A DNA stretch of 64,000 nucleotides from Frisingicoccus sp009929615 (GCA_028692275.1 JAQUXR010000010.1:1-64000); one strand, 5' to 3'; numbered from the stretch's first letter, positions 1 through 8,564 are shown. Numbers and translations: made by a program. Notes: generated from the sequence alone by a model not told the origin.

Positions 1-118
1 TGTTCTTGAGTTCTTCGCCGTCGGTGATAAACGAACAGCATTGCTTTTCCATCCGGTCAAGGGTGGCGTAACAAATCAATACATTACGTGGTGGCAATCC
101 CACGAAAAAAATGATTGA
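1..118. other. unassigned window edge
   Basis: Short stretch before the first recognisable gene. One plus-strand frame is open from base 2 to a TGA at 116-118 and could be the last ~38 codons of a gene entering from the left. A minus-strand frame with an ATG at 50-52 is also open to the edge but has no clear ribosome binding site. The terminator at 122-149 sits just beyond. I recognise neither product and cannot choose between them. Confidence 0.2.
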
Positions 119-121
119 CCC

Positions 122-149
122 AAAAAAAGCCCGAAAAACAGGCTTTTTT
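122..149. terminator. Rho-independent terminator, probably bidirectional
   Basis: Inverted repeat with A-rich left and T-rich right flank: AAAAAAGCC, a short loop, then GGCTTTTTT. It lies 14 bases past the stop of the minus-strand hydroxyacyl-CoA dehydrogenase gene and would end that transcript; it could also end a plus-strand gene entering from the left edge. Confidence 0.75.
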
Positions 150-162
150 AATCATTCATTAT

Positions 163-1095
163 TCAGGAATGCAAAATCTTAATCATTTTGGAATCTCTTT
201 CCTTTTCTTCCTCTATAGCCGATTCCGATGTGTAGGAGTAGAAGCCCTTGCCATTAGAAATACCGTGTTTGTCCGCATCTACCATTTCCTGCAGCAAATT
301 ATTGCACACCTTCTCATCACTAAGATCTGGATATAGGTACTTGGCAACTGAGTTAAAAACGTCCATACCCCCAAAATCCACAATCTTAAAGGGCCCGGAA
401 CAGGTATACCTCAGACCATTTCCATATTTTAAAACTGTATCTATATCCTCCGGTGTGGCTACACCGCTCTCCACCAGGTAAGTTGCTTCTCTTAAAAGTG
501 CAAACTGGAGCCGGTTGGAAAGGAATCCTTTAACATCTTTTTTCAGCATAACCGGTTTCTTCCCCATATCCGTAAAAACCTGATGAAGCTTATCCACCGT
601 ATGCTGTGCTGTCTGCTCGCCACAGGTAATCTCCACCAATGGAATAATATGTGCCGGATTTAAATAATGAGTCCCGCAAAATCTTTCAGGATATGTAACA
701 TACTTTGCCAGTTCATTAATCGAAATAGCTGATGTATTCGATGCAATAATGCAGTCATCCGGAACAATAGCACAAATCATCTCATAAAAAGCTTTCTTTA
801 TATCTATACTTTCCGGAATGGCCTCAATCACCAGCTGTGCATCCCGAAAACATTCTGTGTCCACAGTATACACCAAAGCATTCTGAATTTTTTCAGATTC
901 TTCCCGGGTCATTGCACCATTTTCAATCAAGGCAATGTGGCAGTTGGCCACGATTTGTCTTGCCCTTTCGAAATCATCTTCACAGTTGCTGTAAATTGTT
1001 GTATGAACGTCATATTGGGGGAAGGACTGTGCAATAATTGCTCCCATCAGTCCTGCCCCCGCAACAACAATGTGTCTAATATCTGGTTCTACCAT
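163..1095 (-). CDS. 3-hydroxyacyl-CoA dehydrogenase family protein
   Basis: NAD-dependent dehydrogenase of 310 aa, close to the ~280-320 aa of short bacterial members (3-hydroxybutyryl-CoA dehydrogenase, L-carnitine and L-gulonate dehydrogenases). An N-terminal Rossmann fold shows GAGLMGAIIAQ near residues 13-23. The conserved SNTSA segment and THYLNPAH (catalytic His with Asn-Pro) lie near the middle, followed by the helical C-terminal dimerisation domain. The usual Hbd motif reads HFFNPV; the NPAH version here leaves the substrate open, so a hydroxyacyl-CoA is likely but a CoA-free hydroxy acid is possible. It is monocistronic, with its own promoter and terminator. A CoA-transferase of acyl-CoA metabolism lies at the other end of the window, not next to it. 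Confidence 0.85.
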   Translation of the reverse strand: MVEPDIRHIVVAGAGLMGAIIAQSFPQYDVHTTIYSNCEDDFERARQIVANCHIALIENGAMTREESEKIQNALVYTVDTECFRDAQLVIEAIPESIDIKKAFYEMICAIVPDDCIIASNTSAISINELAKYVTYPERFCGTHYLNPAHIIPLVEITCGEQTAQHTVDKLHQVFTDMGKKPVMLKKDVKGFLSNRLQFALLREATYLVESGVATPEDIDTVLKYGNGLRYTCSGPFKIVDFGGMDVFNSVAKYLYPDLSDEKVCNNLLQEMVDADKHGISNGKGFYSYTSESAIEEEKERDSKMIKILHS

Positions 1096-1144
1096 CGTCT
1101 TTCTGCCTCCATTTTCCTAAAGTATCTCGTTAGTTGATAATAAA

Positions 1145-1173
1145 ATTCTATCACATTGATTTCACTTTGGCAA
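1145..1173 (-). promoter_or_regulatory. sigma-A type promoter of the hydroxyacyl-CoA dehydrogenase gene
   Basis: On the minus strand TTGCCA (1168-1173) and TAGAAT (1145-1150) are separated by 17 bp, each one mismatch from consensus, about 50 bp upstream of the start codon. Confidence 0.6.
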
Positions 1174-1203
1174 ATAAATAACAAAGGCTTTTAATGTCTG
1201 ATA

Positions 1204-2139
1204 CTACCAGTTTGTTTTTGTCAGTAATGCTTCCCATCTACGGTCAACTTCTGCCTGAATTTCACCAATTAAAAATTCATTTTCCGGCTTAAAAAGATGG
1301 GCGAAACGACCCTGAAGTTTTAAGAAATCTTCAATTGGTTTTTTCTCCTTTGGAACATAATTGACGACCCATTTCTCACCGTTGAAACATTCAAACAATG
1401 GCCAGAAGCAAGTCTCTACCGCTGCTTTACAAATATCTATAATATCCGGCGTATTATACCGCCAGCCTCTAGGACACGGTGCTAAAATATTTAAAAATGC
1501 TGCTCCCGGTGTATAAATAGCTTTTTCGGATTTCAAATGCAAATCCTTAAAATTCTGCACAAAGGTTGTCTGAGCTGCATAAGGTACATGATGAGCTGCA
1601 ATAATCTCTGTTAAATCCTTTCGATTCTGCGGCTTTCCTGCAGAAAGAGTGCCAACCGGTGTTGTCGTTGTATCTGCGAACATTGGTGTCGCTGAAGAAC
1701 GCTGTATTCCTGTATTCATATAGGCTTCATTATCATAGCAGACATAAACCATATCATGATTTCGTTCCATGGCTCCCGAAAGAGACTGAAAACCGATATC
1801 GTAGGTTCCTCCATCACCGCCAACAGCAATAAACTTAAATGTCCCATCTAATTTTCCGCGTTTTTTCATTGCCCTATATGCCGCTTCCACACCGGAGCAG
1901 GTGGCTGCTGCATTTTCAAAGGCATTATGTATATAGGAATCTTTCCATGCTGTATAAGGATAGAGGAAGGAGGATACTTCCATACAGCCTGTTGCATTAC
2001 AGATAACCGCATGGTCTTCTTCCTTTAAAGCTTTAAGAACATTTCTCAATGCAATCGGTGCTCCACACCCTGCACACATTCTATGACCCGGAAGCAGACG
2101 TTCCGGCTTATTCATCATTTCTTTAAAATTATATGCCAT
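1204..2139 (-). CDS. porB: pyruvate:ferredoxin oxidoreductase, beta subunit
   Basis: Thiamine-diphosphate-binding subunit (311 aa) of the four-subunit oxidoreductase that converts pyruvate and CoA to acetyl-CoA, CO2 and reduced ferredoxin. Visible features are the N-terminal CAGCG cysteine motif, the TPP/Mg motif GGDGGTYDIGF followed downstream by YDNEAYMNTG, and the later CPRGW cysteine. I start at the ATG at 2139, not at the longer open frame, because AAGGAGG lies eight bases upstream and the extension would overlap porA. It is last in porC-porD-porA-porB. Pyruvate is the likeliest 2-oxoacid, though 2-ketoisovalerate enzymes share the architecture. Confidence 0.9.
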   Translation of the reverse strand: MAYNFKEMMNKPERLLPGHRMCAGCGAPIALRNVLKALKEEDHAVICNATGCMEVSSFLYPYTAWKDSYIHNAFENAAATCSGVEAAYRAMKKRGKLDGTFKFIAVGGDGGTYDIGFQSLSGAMERNHDMVYVCYDNEAYMNTGIQRSSATPMFADTTTTPVGTLSAGKPQNRKDLTEIIAAHHVPYAAQTTFVQNFKDLHLKSEKAIYTPGAAFLNILAPCPRGWRYNTPDIIDICKAAVETCFWPLFECFNGEKWVVNYVPKEKKPIEDFLKLQGRFAHLFKPENEFLIGEIQAEVDRRWEALLTKTNW

Positions 2140-2152
2140 ACTTGTCCCCTCC

Positions 2153-3334
2153 TTATTCTCTAACAGAAAGATAACGATAGGTCTCGCCCGTGCAGCCATC
2201 CTTATCAATCTGAACCATATCTTCAAATACTGTTTTTAAATCCGCAACAGGCACGTCCCTGCCACCCAGACCATAAACATAATTGACAACTTTCATCTGA
2301 ATTCCCGCATCATAAAGGGCACTTTTGACTTCGCTGCCAATCGGCCCACAATTTGTATTAAACCCTTCCGCTCTGTCCATGCAGGCAATGACCTTAGCAT
2401 TTTTTACAGCTTCTGCAATCTGTTCTGCCGGAAACGGTCTAAACATACGAATTTTTAATACACCGGCCTTTATACCCTGATTTCTTAATATATCCACAGC
2501 ATCTTTTCCCGCACCAGCGGCTGAACCTATAACAATCATAATATAATCGGCATCTTCTGTTTTATAGGTTTCAAAAAATCCATATTTCCTGCCGGATATT
2601 TTTTCAAATTCATCCGCAACATCCAGTATAACCTTTTTGGCATGTTTTAAGGCTTCCGCATGGGCCCTTCTGGATTCCATGAAATAGGGTGCCGTTGCAT
2701 AAGGCCCTACAGCTAATGGCTCTTTTGAATTTAAAAGATATTCTTCCGGATGATATTCTCCAACAAATTTCTTTGCTATATCATCTTCCAATAATACTAT
2801 ATTTTCAACACCATGACTGATAATAAAACCATCCTGGCAAATCATCACAGGCAGCCGCACATCTTTATGCTCTGCAATGCGATAAGCCATGAGCATGTTG
2901 TCATAGGCCTCCTGACTATTCTCAGAATAAATCTGAATCCAGCCTGCATCCCTTGCTCCCATACTGTCTGAGTGGTCACAATTAATATTAATCGGTGCAC
3001 TCAGTGCCCGGTTTACAAGGGCCATAACCAATGGCAGACGACTGGAAGACGCCACATAAAGCAATTCCCACATAAGCGCCATACCACAGGATGAGGTTGC
3101 TGTTATTGCCCGCACTCCGGCAGCTTCCGCACCTATAACAGCACTCATGGCACTATGCTCGCTTTCCACCGGGACAAATACCGTATCCACTTTGCCGTTT
3201 GCAACATAACTGGAAAAATATTGAGGGATTTCTGTAGACGGTGTAATTGGAAATGCCGCCATAACATCCGGATTAATCTGACGCATGGCCGTCGCCACTG
3301 CCTCATTACCTGATAATCTTTCTCTAATTGCCAT
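2153..3334 (-). CDS. porA: pyruvate:ferredoxin oxidoreductase, alpha subunit
   Basis: Alpha subunit of 393 aa, containing the pyrimidine-binding TPP domain (residues ~15-230, with AFPITPSTEIPQ near the N-terminus) and the C-terminal transketolase-like domain. The VPVESEHSAMSAVIGA segment carries the Glu that activates TPP in this family. Length is normal. Its start overlaps the porD stop (TAATG), implying translational coupling, and porB follows after 13 bp. It works in the cytoplasm with PorB, PorC and PorD. Confidence 0.92.
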   Translation of the reverse strand: MAIRERLSGNEAVATAMRQINPDVMAAFPITPSTEIPQYFSSYVANGKVDTVFVPVESEHSAMSAVIGAEAAGVRAITATSSCGMALMWELLYVASSSRLPLVMALVNRALSAPININCDHSDSMGARDAGWIQIYSENSQEAYDNMLMAYRIAEHKDVRLPVMICQDGFIISHGVENIVLLEDDIAKKFVGEYHPEEYLLNSKEPLAVGPYATAPYFMESRRAHAEALKHAKKVILDVADEFEKISGRKYGFFETYKTEDADYIMIVIGSAAGAGKDAVDILRNQGIKAGVLKIRMFRPFPAEQIAEAVKNAKVIACMDRAEGFNTNCGPIGSEVKSALYDAGIQMKVVNYVYGLGGRDVPVADLKTVFEDMVQIDKDGCTGETYRYLSVRE

Positions 3335-3639
3335 TATTTTCCACCTTCTTTCATCTCAATTGCATGAAATGGACATACTTTGGCACAAATACCGCAGCCT
3401 TTGCAATGATCATAATCAAAATCGCCACGTTTCTTATCAATAACCGGAATCGAACTATCCGGACATACCGCAGCACACATCAGACACTGGGTACATTTTT
3501 CCATATCAATAACCGGTGTATTTACACGCCACTCCCCTGTATGAAAAGCTACAGATGTACCCCCGCCGGCAATCCGGCATCCGGGTGTTAAATCCTGCCA
3601 TTTAACTTTTTCATTCTGTTTTGAAACATCGGTTCTCAT
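3334..3639 (-). CDS. porD: pyruvate:ferredoxin oxidoreductase, delta (ferredoxin) subunit
   Basis: Small 2x[4Fe-4S] ferredoxin-type subunit (101 aa) passing electrons from the TPP site to external ferredoxin. The two clusters bind in CTQCLMCAAVCP and CKGCGICAKVCP in the C-terminal half; the N-terminal ~45 residues (with TPGCRIAGGGTS) are typical of PorD/VorD subunits. It overlaps porC upstream by four bases (ATGA) and porA downstream by one base. Confidence 0.92.
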   Translation of the reverse strand: MRTDVSKQNEKVKWQDLTPGCRIAGGGTSVAFHTGEWRVNTPVIDMEKCTQCLMCAAVCPDSSIPVIDKKRGDFDYDHCKGCGICAKVCPFHAIEMKEGGK

Positions 3640-4220
3640 TCCACACCAACCTCCTTTAAGGCCAGTTCAAGGGCCCTTATATTACCTGCAATCATCCCAG
3701 GTTTAGAGGCAAATTTGTGCTGATAAGATTTCTTCATGTCCTCCAAAAAGGCTTCTTCAGGCATGACGCCTGTCACCTTGACAACAGCTGCCAACAGTGG
3801 TGAATTTGGAAAATATTTTCCAAGTGCCTCCATGGAAATACGCCTTGCATCAACAGCATATACACGGCCTTCATATCCTTTCTTTTCTAGTTCTGCAGCA
3901 ATTGCCTCGCGTCCCCGTCCCGTATTCACAATAATCGCTCCATCTGAATGAATTCCGGCAGTCACATCCACACTTTCTATTAAACCTTCATCCACAACAA
4001 CAACATAATCCGGTTCATAAATATTCGAGTGAACACGGATTTCATTTCTGCTCAGACGGTTATAGGCTGTGATTGGTGCCCCCATACGCTCCGGTCCATA
4101 TTCAGGAAAACCCTGAACGTATAAACCGTTGTTGAAAGCCACATCTGCCAGCAAAAGTGCCGCTGTTTTTGCACCCTGCCCGCCCCGACCATGCCACCTG
4201 ATTTCAACTAAATCTTTCAT
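3636..4220 (-). CDS. porC: pyruvate:ferredoxin oxidoreductase, gamma subunit
   Basis: Gamma subunit of 194 aa. The family signature is the N-terminal IRWHGRGGQGAKTAA, followed by GFPEYGPERMGAPI. It contributes to the CoA/acetyl-transfer side of the complex. I start at the ATG at 4220 (MKDLVEIRW) because GGGAG precedes it and alignment with the family begins there; an in-frame start 12 codons upstream is less likely. First gene of the por operon, behind a recognisable promoter. Confidence 0.9.
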   Translation of the reverse strand: MKDLVEIRWHGRGGQGAKTAALLLADVAFNNGLYVQGFPEYGPERMGAPITAYNRLSRNEIRVHSNIYEPDYVVVVDEGLIESVDVTAGIHSDGAIIVNTGRGREAIAAELEKKGYEGRVYAVDARRISMEALGKYFPNSPLLAAVVKVTGVMPEEAFLEDMKKSYQHKFASKPGMIAGNIRALELALKEVGVE

Positions 4221-4267
4221 TTTCTCAACTCCCTTTTCATATATGTATTTTGCCACGTTATCCTCTT

Positions 4268-4306
4268 GTCTGACATCAGACTATCACATTTTTGTCTTTA
4301 GGTCAA
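4268..4306 (-). promoter_or_regulatory. por operon promoter with inverted repeat over the -10/start site
   Basis: Minus strand: TTGACC (4301-4306), 17-bp spacer, TAGTCT (4278-4283). A 14-bp inverted repeat GTCTGATGTCAGAC (4268-4281) overlaps the -10 and likely start site, a position typical of a repressor operator. The repressor is unknown. Confidence 0.55.
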
Positions 4307-4317
4307 GGTAGTGAAAA

Positions 4318-4350
4318 GGGGTGGTCTCCTCTAAAAAAGGAGACCACCCC
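4318..4350. terminator. strong hairpin terminator between spore-protein gene and por promoter
   Basis: Perfect 13-bp stem GGGGTGGTCTCCT / AGGAGACCACCCC around a short A-rich loop, 24 bases beyond the stop of the minus-strand spore-protein gene; read on the minus strand it is followed by a TTTT run. Confidence 0.8.
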
Positions 4351-4373
4351 AACTAACCCATTGTGTTTAATTT

Positions 4374-4598
4374 TTACTGCTGTCCGGACATCTGTTCTTC
4401 CTGTTTGCGAATCATCTGGCGAACCATTTCGCCGCCGATTGAACCTGCCTGAGCAGATGTCAAATCGCCATTGTAACCGCTTTTCAGGTTGACGCCCAGT
4501 TCTCCTGCCACTTCCATTTTGAATTTATCCATGGCATCCTTTGCCTGTGGCACTTCCATACGGCTTCCATTAGAACCTGTTCCACTTGTATTAGACAT
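4374..4598 (-). CDS. alpha/beta-type small acid-soluble spore protein
   Basis: A 74-aa protein of the family that coats spore DNA and is degraded at germination by the GPR protease. Recognisable features are KMEVAGELGV, matching the GPR cleavage region, then a Gly-rich turn and GSIGGEMVRQMI, matching the conserved C-terminal DNA-binding helix. I start at the ATG at 4598, which follows GGAGG; an upstream in-frame Met gives five extra residues and lacks a site. Single gene with its own terminator. Presumably expressed in the forespore, but I could not identify a sigma-G promoter with confidence. It is the main direct evidence that the host forms spores. Confidence 0.88.
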   Translation of the reverse strand: MSNTSGTGSNGSRMEVPQAKDAMDKFKMEVAGELGVNLKSGYNGDLTSAQAGSIGGEMVRQMIRKQEEQMSGQQ

Positions 4599-4754
4599 AA
4601 TTTTCACCTCCAAGATATATTGAATAAGCTTTCTTGCTTATCCTGCTATTAGTATCCGCTTTCAGTTAAATAATATAATGGAAATTTCTAGATGTTTAGG
4701 ATATACTTCTTATATAAATACTAATATTATCTTAAATGAATCGAGGCATTTGCT

Positions 4755-5204
4755 ATGGAAATTGAACGTAAATATTTAATTGATAAACTCCCCTTTAACC
4801 TGACAGATTATCCCTGCCACGAGATTGAGCAGGCCTATCTGAATACAGAACCTGTTGTTCGCATCCGACGACAGGATGATTCTTACTATCTGACTTATAA
4901 GTCAAAAGGACTTATGGCCCGGGAAGAATATAATCTCCCACTAGACGCAGCCTCCTATGAACACCTGCTTGAGAAAGCAGACGGAAATATTTTAACCAAA
5001 ACCCGGTACGAAATTCCCCTTGGAGACCATCTGACTATTGAAATCGACGTTTTTCACGGCAAATTTTCTGGACTCATTCTCGCCGAAGTTGAATTTCCTA
5101 ATCTGGAGGAAGCTGAGAGCTTTCAGCCGCCAGAATATTTCGGCAAAGATGTCACCTTTTCCACAGAATACCATAACAGCACGCTGAGCCGTAAGGTATT
5201 GTAA
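4755..5204 (+). CDS. CYTH-domain protein (inorganic triphosphatase-like)
   Basis: 149-aa protein with the CYTH signature ExExK at its very N-terminus (MEIERKYL), followed by alternating charged strands (VRIRRQDD, YYLTYKSKG, REEYNLPL, TIEIDVF, LAEVEF) that line the triphosphate tunnel. Bacterial members of this length hydrolyse inorganic triphosphate or have adenylate-cyclase-related activity; triphosphatase is the safer reading. No fused CHAD domain is present. Stands alone on the plus strand, 52 bp before an MFS gene. Confidence 0.82.
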   Translation: MEIERKYLIDKLPFNLTDYPCHEIEQAYLNTEPVVRIRRQDDSYYLTYKSKGLMAREEYNLPLDAASYEHLLEKADGNILTKTRYEIPLGDHLTIEIDVFHGKFSGLILAEVEFPNLEEAESFQPPEYFGKDVTFSTEYHNSTLSRKVL

Positions 5205-5256
5205 ATCCGCTGTAAAAGTGATATCTTATTGATGAAAAGAAAGGGGATTTATTGTT

Positions 5257-6474
5257 ATGGATGCGTCAACACATAAGAAGGCGGTCAGATTGTTTACCAT
5301 TGCCATCTGTCTGATTGCTGTCAGCATAGGCCTGAGTTCGGCCAACTACTCGAATTATTTTAAGGAAGTTTATGATGTCACCAGTTCCCAACGTGGATTT
5401 ATAGAGATTCCAAGGGAAACTCCCGGGGTTCTGTGTGCTTTTATTATTTCGGCTCTGGCTGGTTTTTCTGATGTAACGGTTTCGGTTATTTCTCAGATTT
5501 TATTTGTCATCGGTCTGATTGTTATGGGTTGTTTTTCTCCGAGTTATGGCATCATGCTTGCCTTTTTATTTATCAACTCTCTGGGTTCCCATCTCTTTAT
5601 GCCGCTGAATGACTCTATCGGTATGAGCCTTGCCAAAGAAGGCGAAGTTGGTCAGACCATCGGAAACTTCAAGAGTAAATCCAATCTCTTCACTATGCTT
5701 ACAGCCTGTGTCGTATTTATTGGTTTTCGAAGTGGTATTTTTTCTTTTAAGACCGGAGTTATTCTCCCCTTTGTTTTAGCCGCCATCTTTGGAGTTGCCG
5801 CTATCATTATTTTGATTTATCTGAGAAAATACATACATAAACCTAAGGAAACAAAAGATAAAAGTCCCCGTTTCATTGTTCGAAAACAATACATACCCTA
5901 TTATTTAGTGACTATTGCCTATGGCTGTCAGAAACGAATCAAACTAGTTTTTGGTCCCTGGCTGATGGTTGAACTGCTCCATATGGGTGCAGATACGCTG
6001 GCACTGCTTTCCATTATTGTTGCTTTTGCTGATACCTTTTTCAGCAGAATCATTGGAAAGATGCTAGATAAACGCGGTTTGCGGTTCACCCTGTTTTTTG
6101 AAGGCTTCTATCTGGCCGGAATATCTTTGATTTTAGCTTTCCTTGCCCACGGCTTTGAAGATGCTCTGCTGCCTCAGACTAAAATCATGTATCTTATTGC
6201 CTGCTTCTTCTATATAGTTGCCATGATGATGGACCAGGTGAATATGATTCATGCTTATCTGGTAAGGTCTCTGGCAGTTGAAGCAAATGAAATTACAAAA
6301 ACCCTTTCTGTTGGCTTAAGTGTAGACCACGTCATGGCTGTTGTTATTTCTTCTGTCATGGGTGTTGTCTGGTCCGTTTTCGGTTCAGAATATGTTTTCA
6401 TTATGGCCGCCTTTGCTTCTGTCGTCCAAATCGGTGTCGGCATCTATGTACACCGCGTTCAACAACATTTATAA
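5257..6474 (+). CDS. MFS transporter of unknown substrate
   Basis: 405-aa integral membrane protein with about twelve hydrophobic segments split into two halves by a charged central loop near residues 185-205 (RKYIHKPKETKDKSPR). This is the layout of major facilitator superfamily carriers. No substrate motif is recognisable. AAAGGGG precedes the ATG. A GntR/FCD regulator starts 21 bp after its stop, so the two are probably co-transcribed and the regulator likely responds to the transported compound or a derivative. Confidence 0.8.
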   Translation: MDASTHKKAVRLFTIAICLIAVSIGLSSANYSNYFKEVYDVTSSQRGFIEIPRETPGVLCAFIISALAGFSDVTVSVISQILFVIGLIVMGCFSPSYGIMLAFLFINSLGSHLFMPLNDSIGMSLAKEGEVGQTIGNFKSKSNLFTMLTACVVFIGFRSGIFSFKTGVILPFVLAAIFGVAAIIILIYLRKYIHKPKETKDKSPRFIVRKQYIPYYLVTIAYGCQKRIKLVFGPWLMVELLHMGADTLALLSIIVAFADTFFSRIIGKMLDKRGLRFTLFFEGFYLAGISLILAFLAHGFEDALLPQTKIMYLIACFFYIVAMMMDQVNMIHAYLVRSLAVEANEITKTLSVGLSVDHVMAVVISSVMGVVWSVFGSEYVFIMAAFASVVQIGVGIYVHRVQQHL

Positions 6475-6495
6475 ATCAGGAATAGGAGGGATTTT

Positions 6496-7218
6496 ATGAC
6501 CCCACCGGATAAAGATTTACAGAAACTTTTAAATATCTCGCCACAGAAAAGTATGTCTGATAAAATATTTTTGCAGATCAGTCAGCTTATTCGAAACGGA
6601 GACCTGCCCGAGGGCTATATTTTCCCCAATGAAACCCTAATGTGCACCCAGCTTTCTGTCGGACGGAGCACCATCCGGGAAGCCTATAAAGCTCTGGAAT
6701 TGTCCGGATATGTCACCCGGACAAAACGTGGAACCGTTGTCAACAGTTCTTCAGATATTTTAAAGGCCACACCTCTTCGAACCGTTGTCCGCACTTCCGG
6801 CTTTGATGAACTCCTGGAATTTCGTAAAATGCTGGAAAGCCAAACAGCCGCCCTGGCCGCTGAACGGGCAACTCCCGAAGATATCCAAAGAATCAAGAAA
6901 ACGCTCAACGATTTAATCCTTGCAAAAAATAAGGGCGACACTCTGTCTATGGCTATTCTGGATATTACCTTTCACGAAGAGATTGCCCGGTGTTCCTACA
7001 ATGCTTTAATGATTTCTGCCATGGCTGCCATCACTGAAGCCTGGAAGATGGATGCCAAACAGAGCTTTTTTGAAGATGCCAGCATCAACCCTGTCATATT
7101 CAATGATATGCTCACCCTGCATCAGGAAATTTCAAAAGCGATTGAAGATCATAATCCTGAAAAAGCAAGTCAGCTAATGGTTGAACACATTGCAAATGTA
7201 TCCGCAAAAAGAAATTAG
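6496..7218 (+). CDS. GntR-family regulator, FadR/FCD subfamily
   Basis: 240-aa transcription factor. Residues ~15-85 form a winged-helix domain (NETLMCTQLSVGRSTIREAY is the recognition helix-turn-helix). Residues ~95-235 form an all-helical FCD ligand domain with the metal/ligand residues in DITFHEE and in the C-terminal MVEHIA. FCD regulators usually sense carboxylic acids or sugar acids and repress a neighbouring catabolic or transport gene, here plausibly the MFS gene just upstream. A strong terminator follows the stop. Confidence 0.88.
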   Translation: MTPPDKDLQKLLNISPQKSMSDKIFLQISQLIRNGDLPEGYIFPNETLMCTQLSVGRSTIREAYKALELSGYVTRTKRGTVVNSSSDILKATPLRTVVRTSGFDELLEFRKMLESQTAALAAERATPEDIQRIKKTLNDLILAKNKGDTLSMAILDITFHEEIARCSYNALMISAMAAITEAWKMDAKQSFFEDASINPVIFNDMLTLHQEISKAIEDHNPEKASQLMVEHIANVSAKRN

Positions 7219-7228
7219 CACAACATAA

Positions 7229-7263
7229 AAAAGCCGGCAGATTTTTAAAATCTGCCGGCTTTA
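7229..7263. terminator. bidirectional Rho-independent terminator
   Basis: Perfect stem AAAGCCGGCAGATTTT / AAAATCTGCCGGCTTT with A/T-rich flanks on both sides. It lies between the converging GntR gene (plus) and lipoprotein gene (minus) and probably serves both. Confidence 0.88.
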
Positions 7264-7278
7264 AATTTATTCTGTTAT

Positions 7279-8187
7279 TTAGCTTTCGCTTGTTGTTTCA
7301 GATGCTGTCTCTGCAGTTGTTTCAGCAGTTGTTTCGCCAGCTTCTGTTTCTGTCACTGTTCCATCTGTTGCAAGAGCACTTGTATCAAGTTCTTCAGCAG
7401 CTAAAGCTTCTTCCGGAATAGTAATAGCATCAAGTTTATCAAACTCATTATAGTTCATAACCATATTCAGGCTGTTAATCTTAACGATAACGCCTTCTGC
7501 TTCCATTCCTTCGCCATTATCTTTCATCTCGATGCTGACAGATGCAGGAAGTACAGTATCTTTGTAAATCTTCATGGTTAAATTAGCTTCCATAGTAGAT
7601 AAATCAATATCCATACCTTCAGTCATTGTTCCCATACCTTCTACAAGAGACTGAAGTTTATCGCCTGTAATAGTAGATGTCAAAACATAAACTTCTTTAT
7701 CGCCGATTTTTTCAGTTTCAGAAGCTAAAGTCATATCCGCACCATCAGATGCTAAAGCGTACATATCTTCCATACCGCTCTGGCTTTCAGTTGCAGCTGT
7801 TACTGTCTTTGTCCACTGATCAGCTACACCTGTGTATGTAGTCACTTCGCCATCTTTGTTTTCAGCGTAAATATCCATATCCATAGAAAGGTCAAGTAAA
7901 CTCATATTCATTGTTCCAGTCATATGGAAAATCTCAGGATCGATTGTTGCTTCGATTGTTCCCGTCATCCCCATGTCAAGGTCCATAGAATAGTCATCCT
8001 GTGTCATGTTCATTGACATCTGCATATCCATATCCCCTGTATAGGATTTTGCTTTTTCCATGTTTTCATTAGCCTGTTTAACAAGGCTTTCAGCAGTTAC
8101 TTCTTCTTTTTTACTGCCGCATCCGGCAAGCATCATAGTTGATAAAAGCATAACGCTAGCCATTAACCATACAATCTTTTTTCTCAT
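7279..8187 (-). CDS. secreted lipoprotein, DUF6612-like
   Basis: 302-aa exported lipoprotein. A signal peptide with lysines, a hydrophobic stretch and the lipobox LAGC puts the lipidated Cys at residue 23. The body is a beta-rich domain of the LppX/LolA-like DUF6612 type. Residues ~50-80 are unusually rich in Met and Asp (alternating MDM/MSM), and the tail after ~265 is a Glu/Thr/Ser repeat (TTAETTAETASETT) that is probably disordered. Role unknown; related folds carry lipids or wall precursors. Single gene with GGAGG before its ATG. Confidence 0.75.
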   Translation of the reverse strand: MRKKIVWLMASVMLLSTMMLAGCGSKKEEVTAESLVKQANENMEKAKSYTGDMDMQMSMNMTQDDYSMDLDMGMTGTIEATIDPEIFHMTGTMNMSLLDLSMDMDIYAENKDGEVTTYTGVADQWTKTVTAATESQSGMEDMYALASDGADMTLASETEKIGDKEVYVLTSTITGDKLQSLVEGMGTMTEGMDIDLSTMEANLTMKIYKDTVLPASVSIEMKDNGEGMEAEGVIVKINSLNMVMNYNEFDKLDAITIPEEALAAEELDTSALATDGTVTETEAGETTAETTAETASETTSES

Positions 8188-8303
8188 ATTATTTTTTTCC
8201 TCCTTATTGTATCTAATTTATTCTAACATACATCCACAGTTTAAGGAAGTCCCTATCCTCTACAAAAAATTGCAAATTCAAGGAACTCCCCCTTTATAAT
8301 CAT

Positions 8304-8561
8304 CTATAAATTTTCTTTAAACACATCTTCCATTATTTTAACTGCAGCTTCCTCATCTTCACCTTCAATTCGGATTCGGACCTCGTCTCCCTGTTTTACC
8401 CCCAGACTCATTATCCCCAGAATACCTTTTAAATTTCCCTGCTTTTCATCTTTATAAATAGTCATCCCGCTTTTAAATGCTGTAGCTTCCTTTACAAGAA
8501 TCCCTGCCGGTCTGGCATGAATTCCATCCTTATCCTGAATCACATAGGTAAATTCTTTCAT
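8304..8561 (-). CDS. HPr-family phosphocarrier with His15 but Gly at position 46
   Basis: 85-aa HPr-like PTS phosphocarrier. The active-site loop DGIHARPAG places the phosphorylatable histidine exactly at residue 15. The regulatory region normally reads KSIMGVMSLG with Ser46; here it is K45-G46-I-L-G-I-M-S-L-G, so the HPr-kinase target serine is absent. It should carry phosphate from enzyme I to the fructose enzyme II encoded just upstream (3 bp gap), but should not be regulated by HPr kinase at the usual site. It could serve as the operon's dedicated FPr-like carrier. Compare the reciprocal paralogue at 25157-25414. Confidence 0.88.
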   Translation of the reverse strand: MKEFTYVIQDKDGIHARPAGILVKEATAFKSGMTIYKDEKQGNLKGILGIMSLGVKQGDEVRIRIEGEDEEAAVKIMEDVFKENL

Positions 8562-8564
8562 TGT

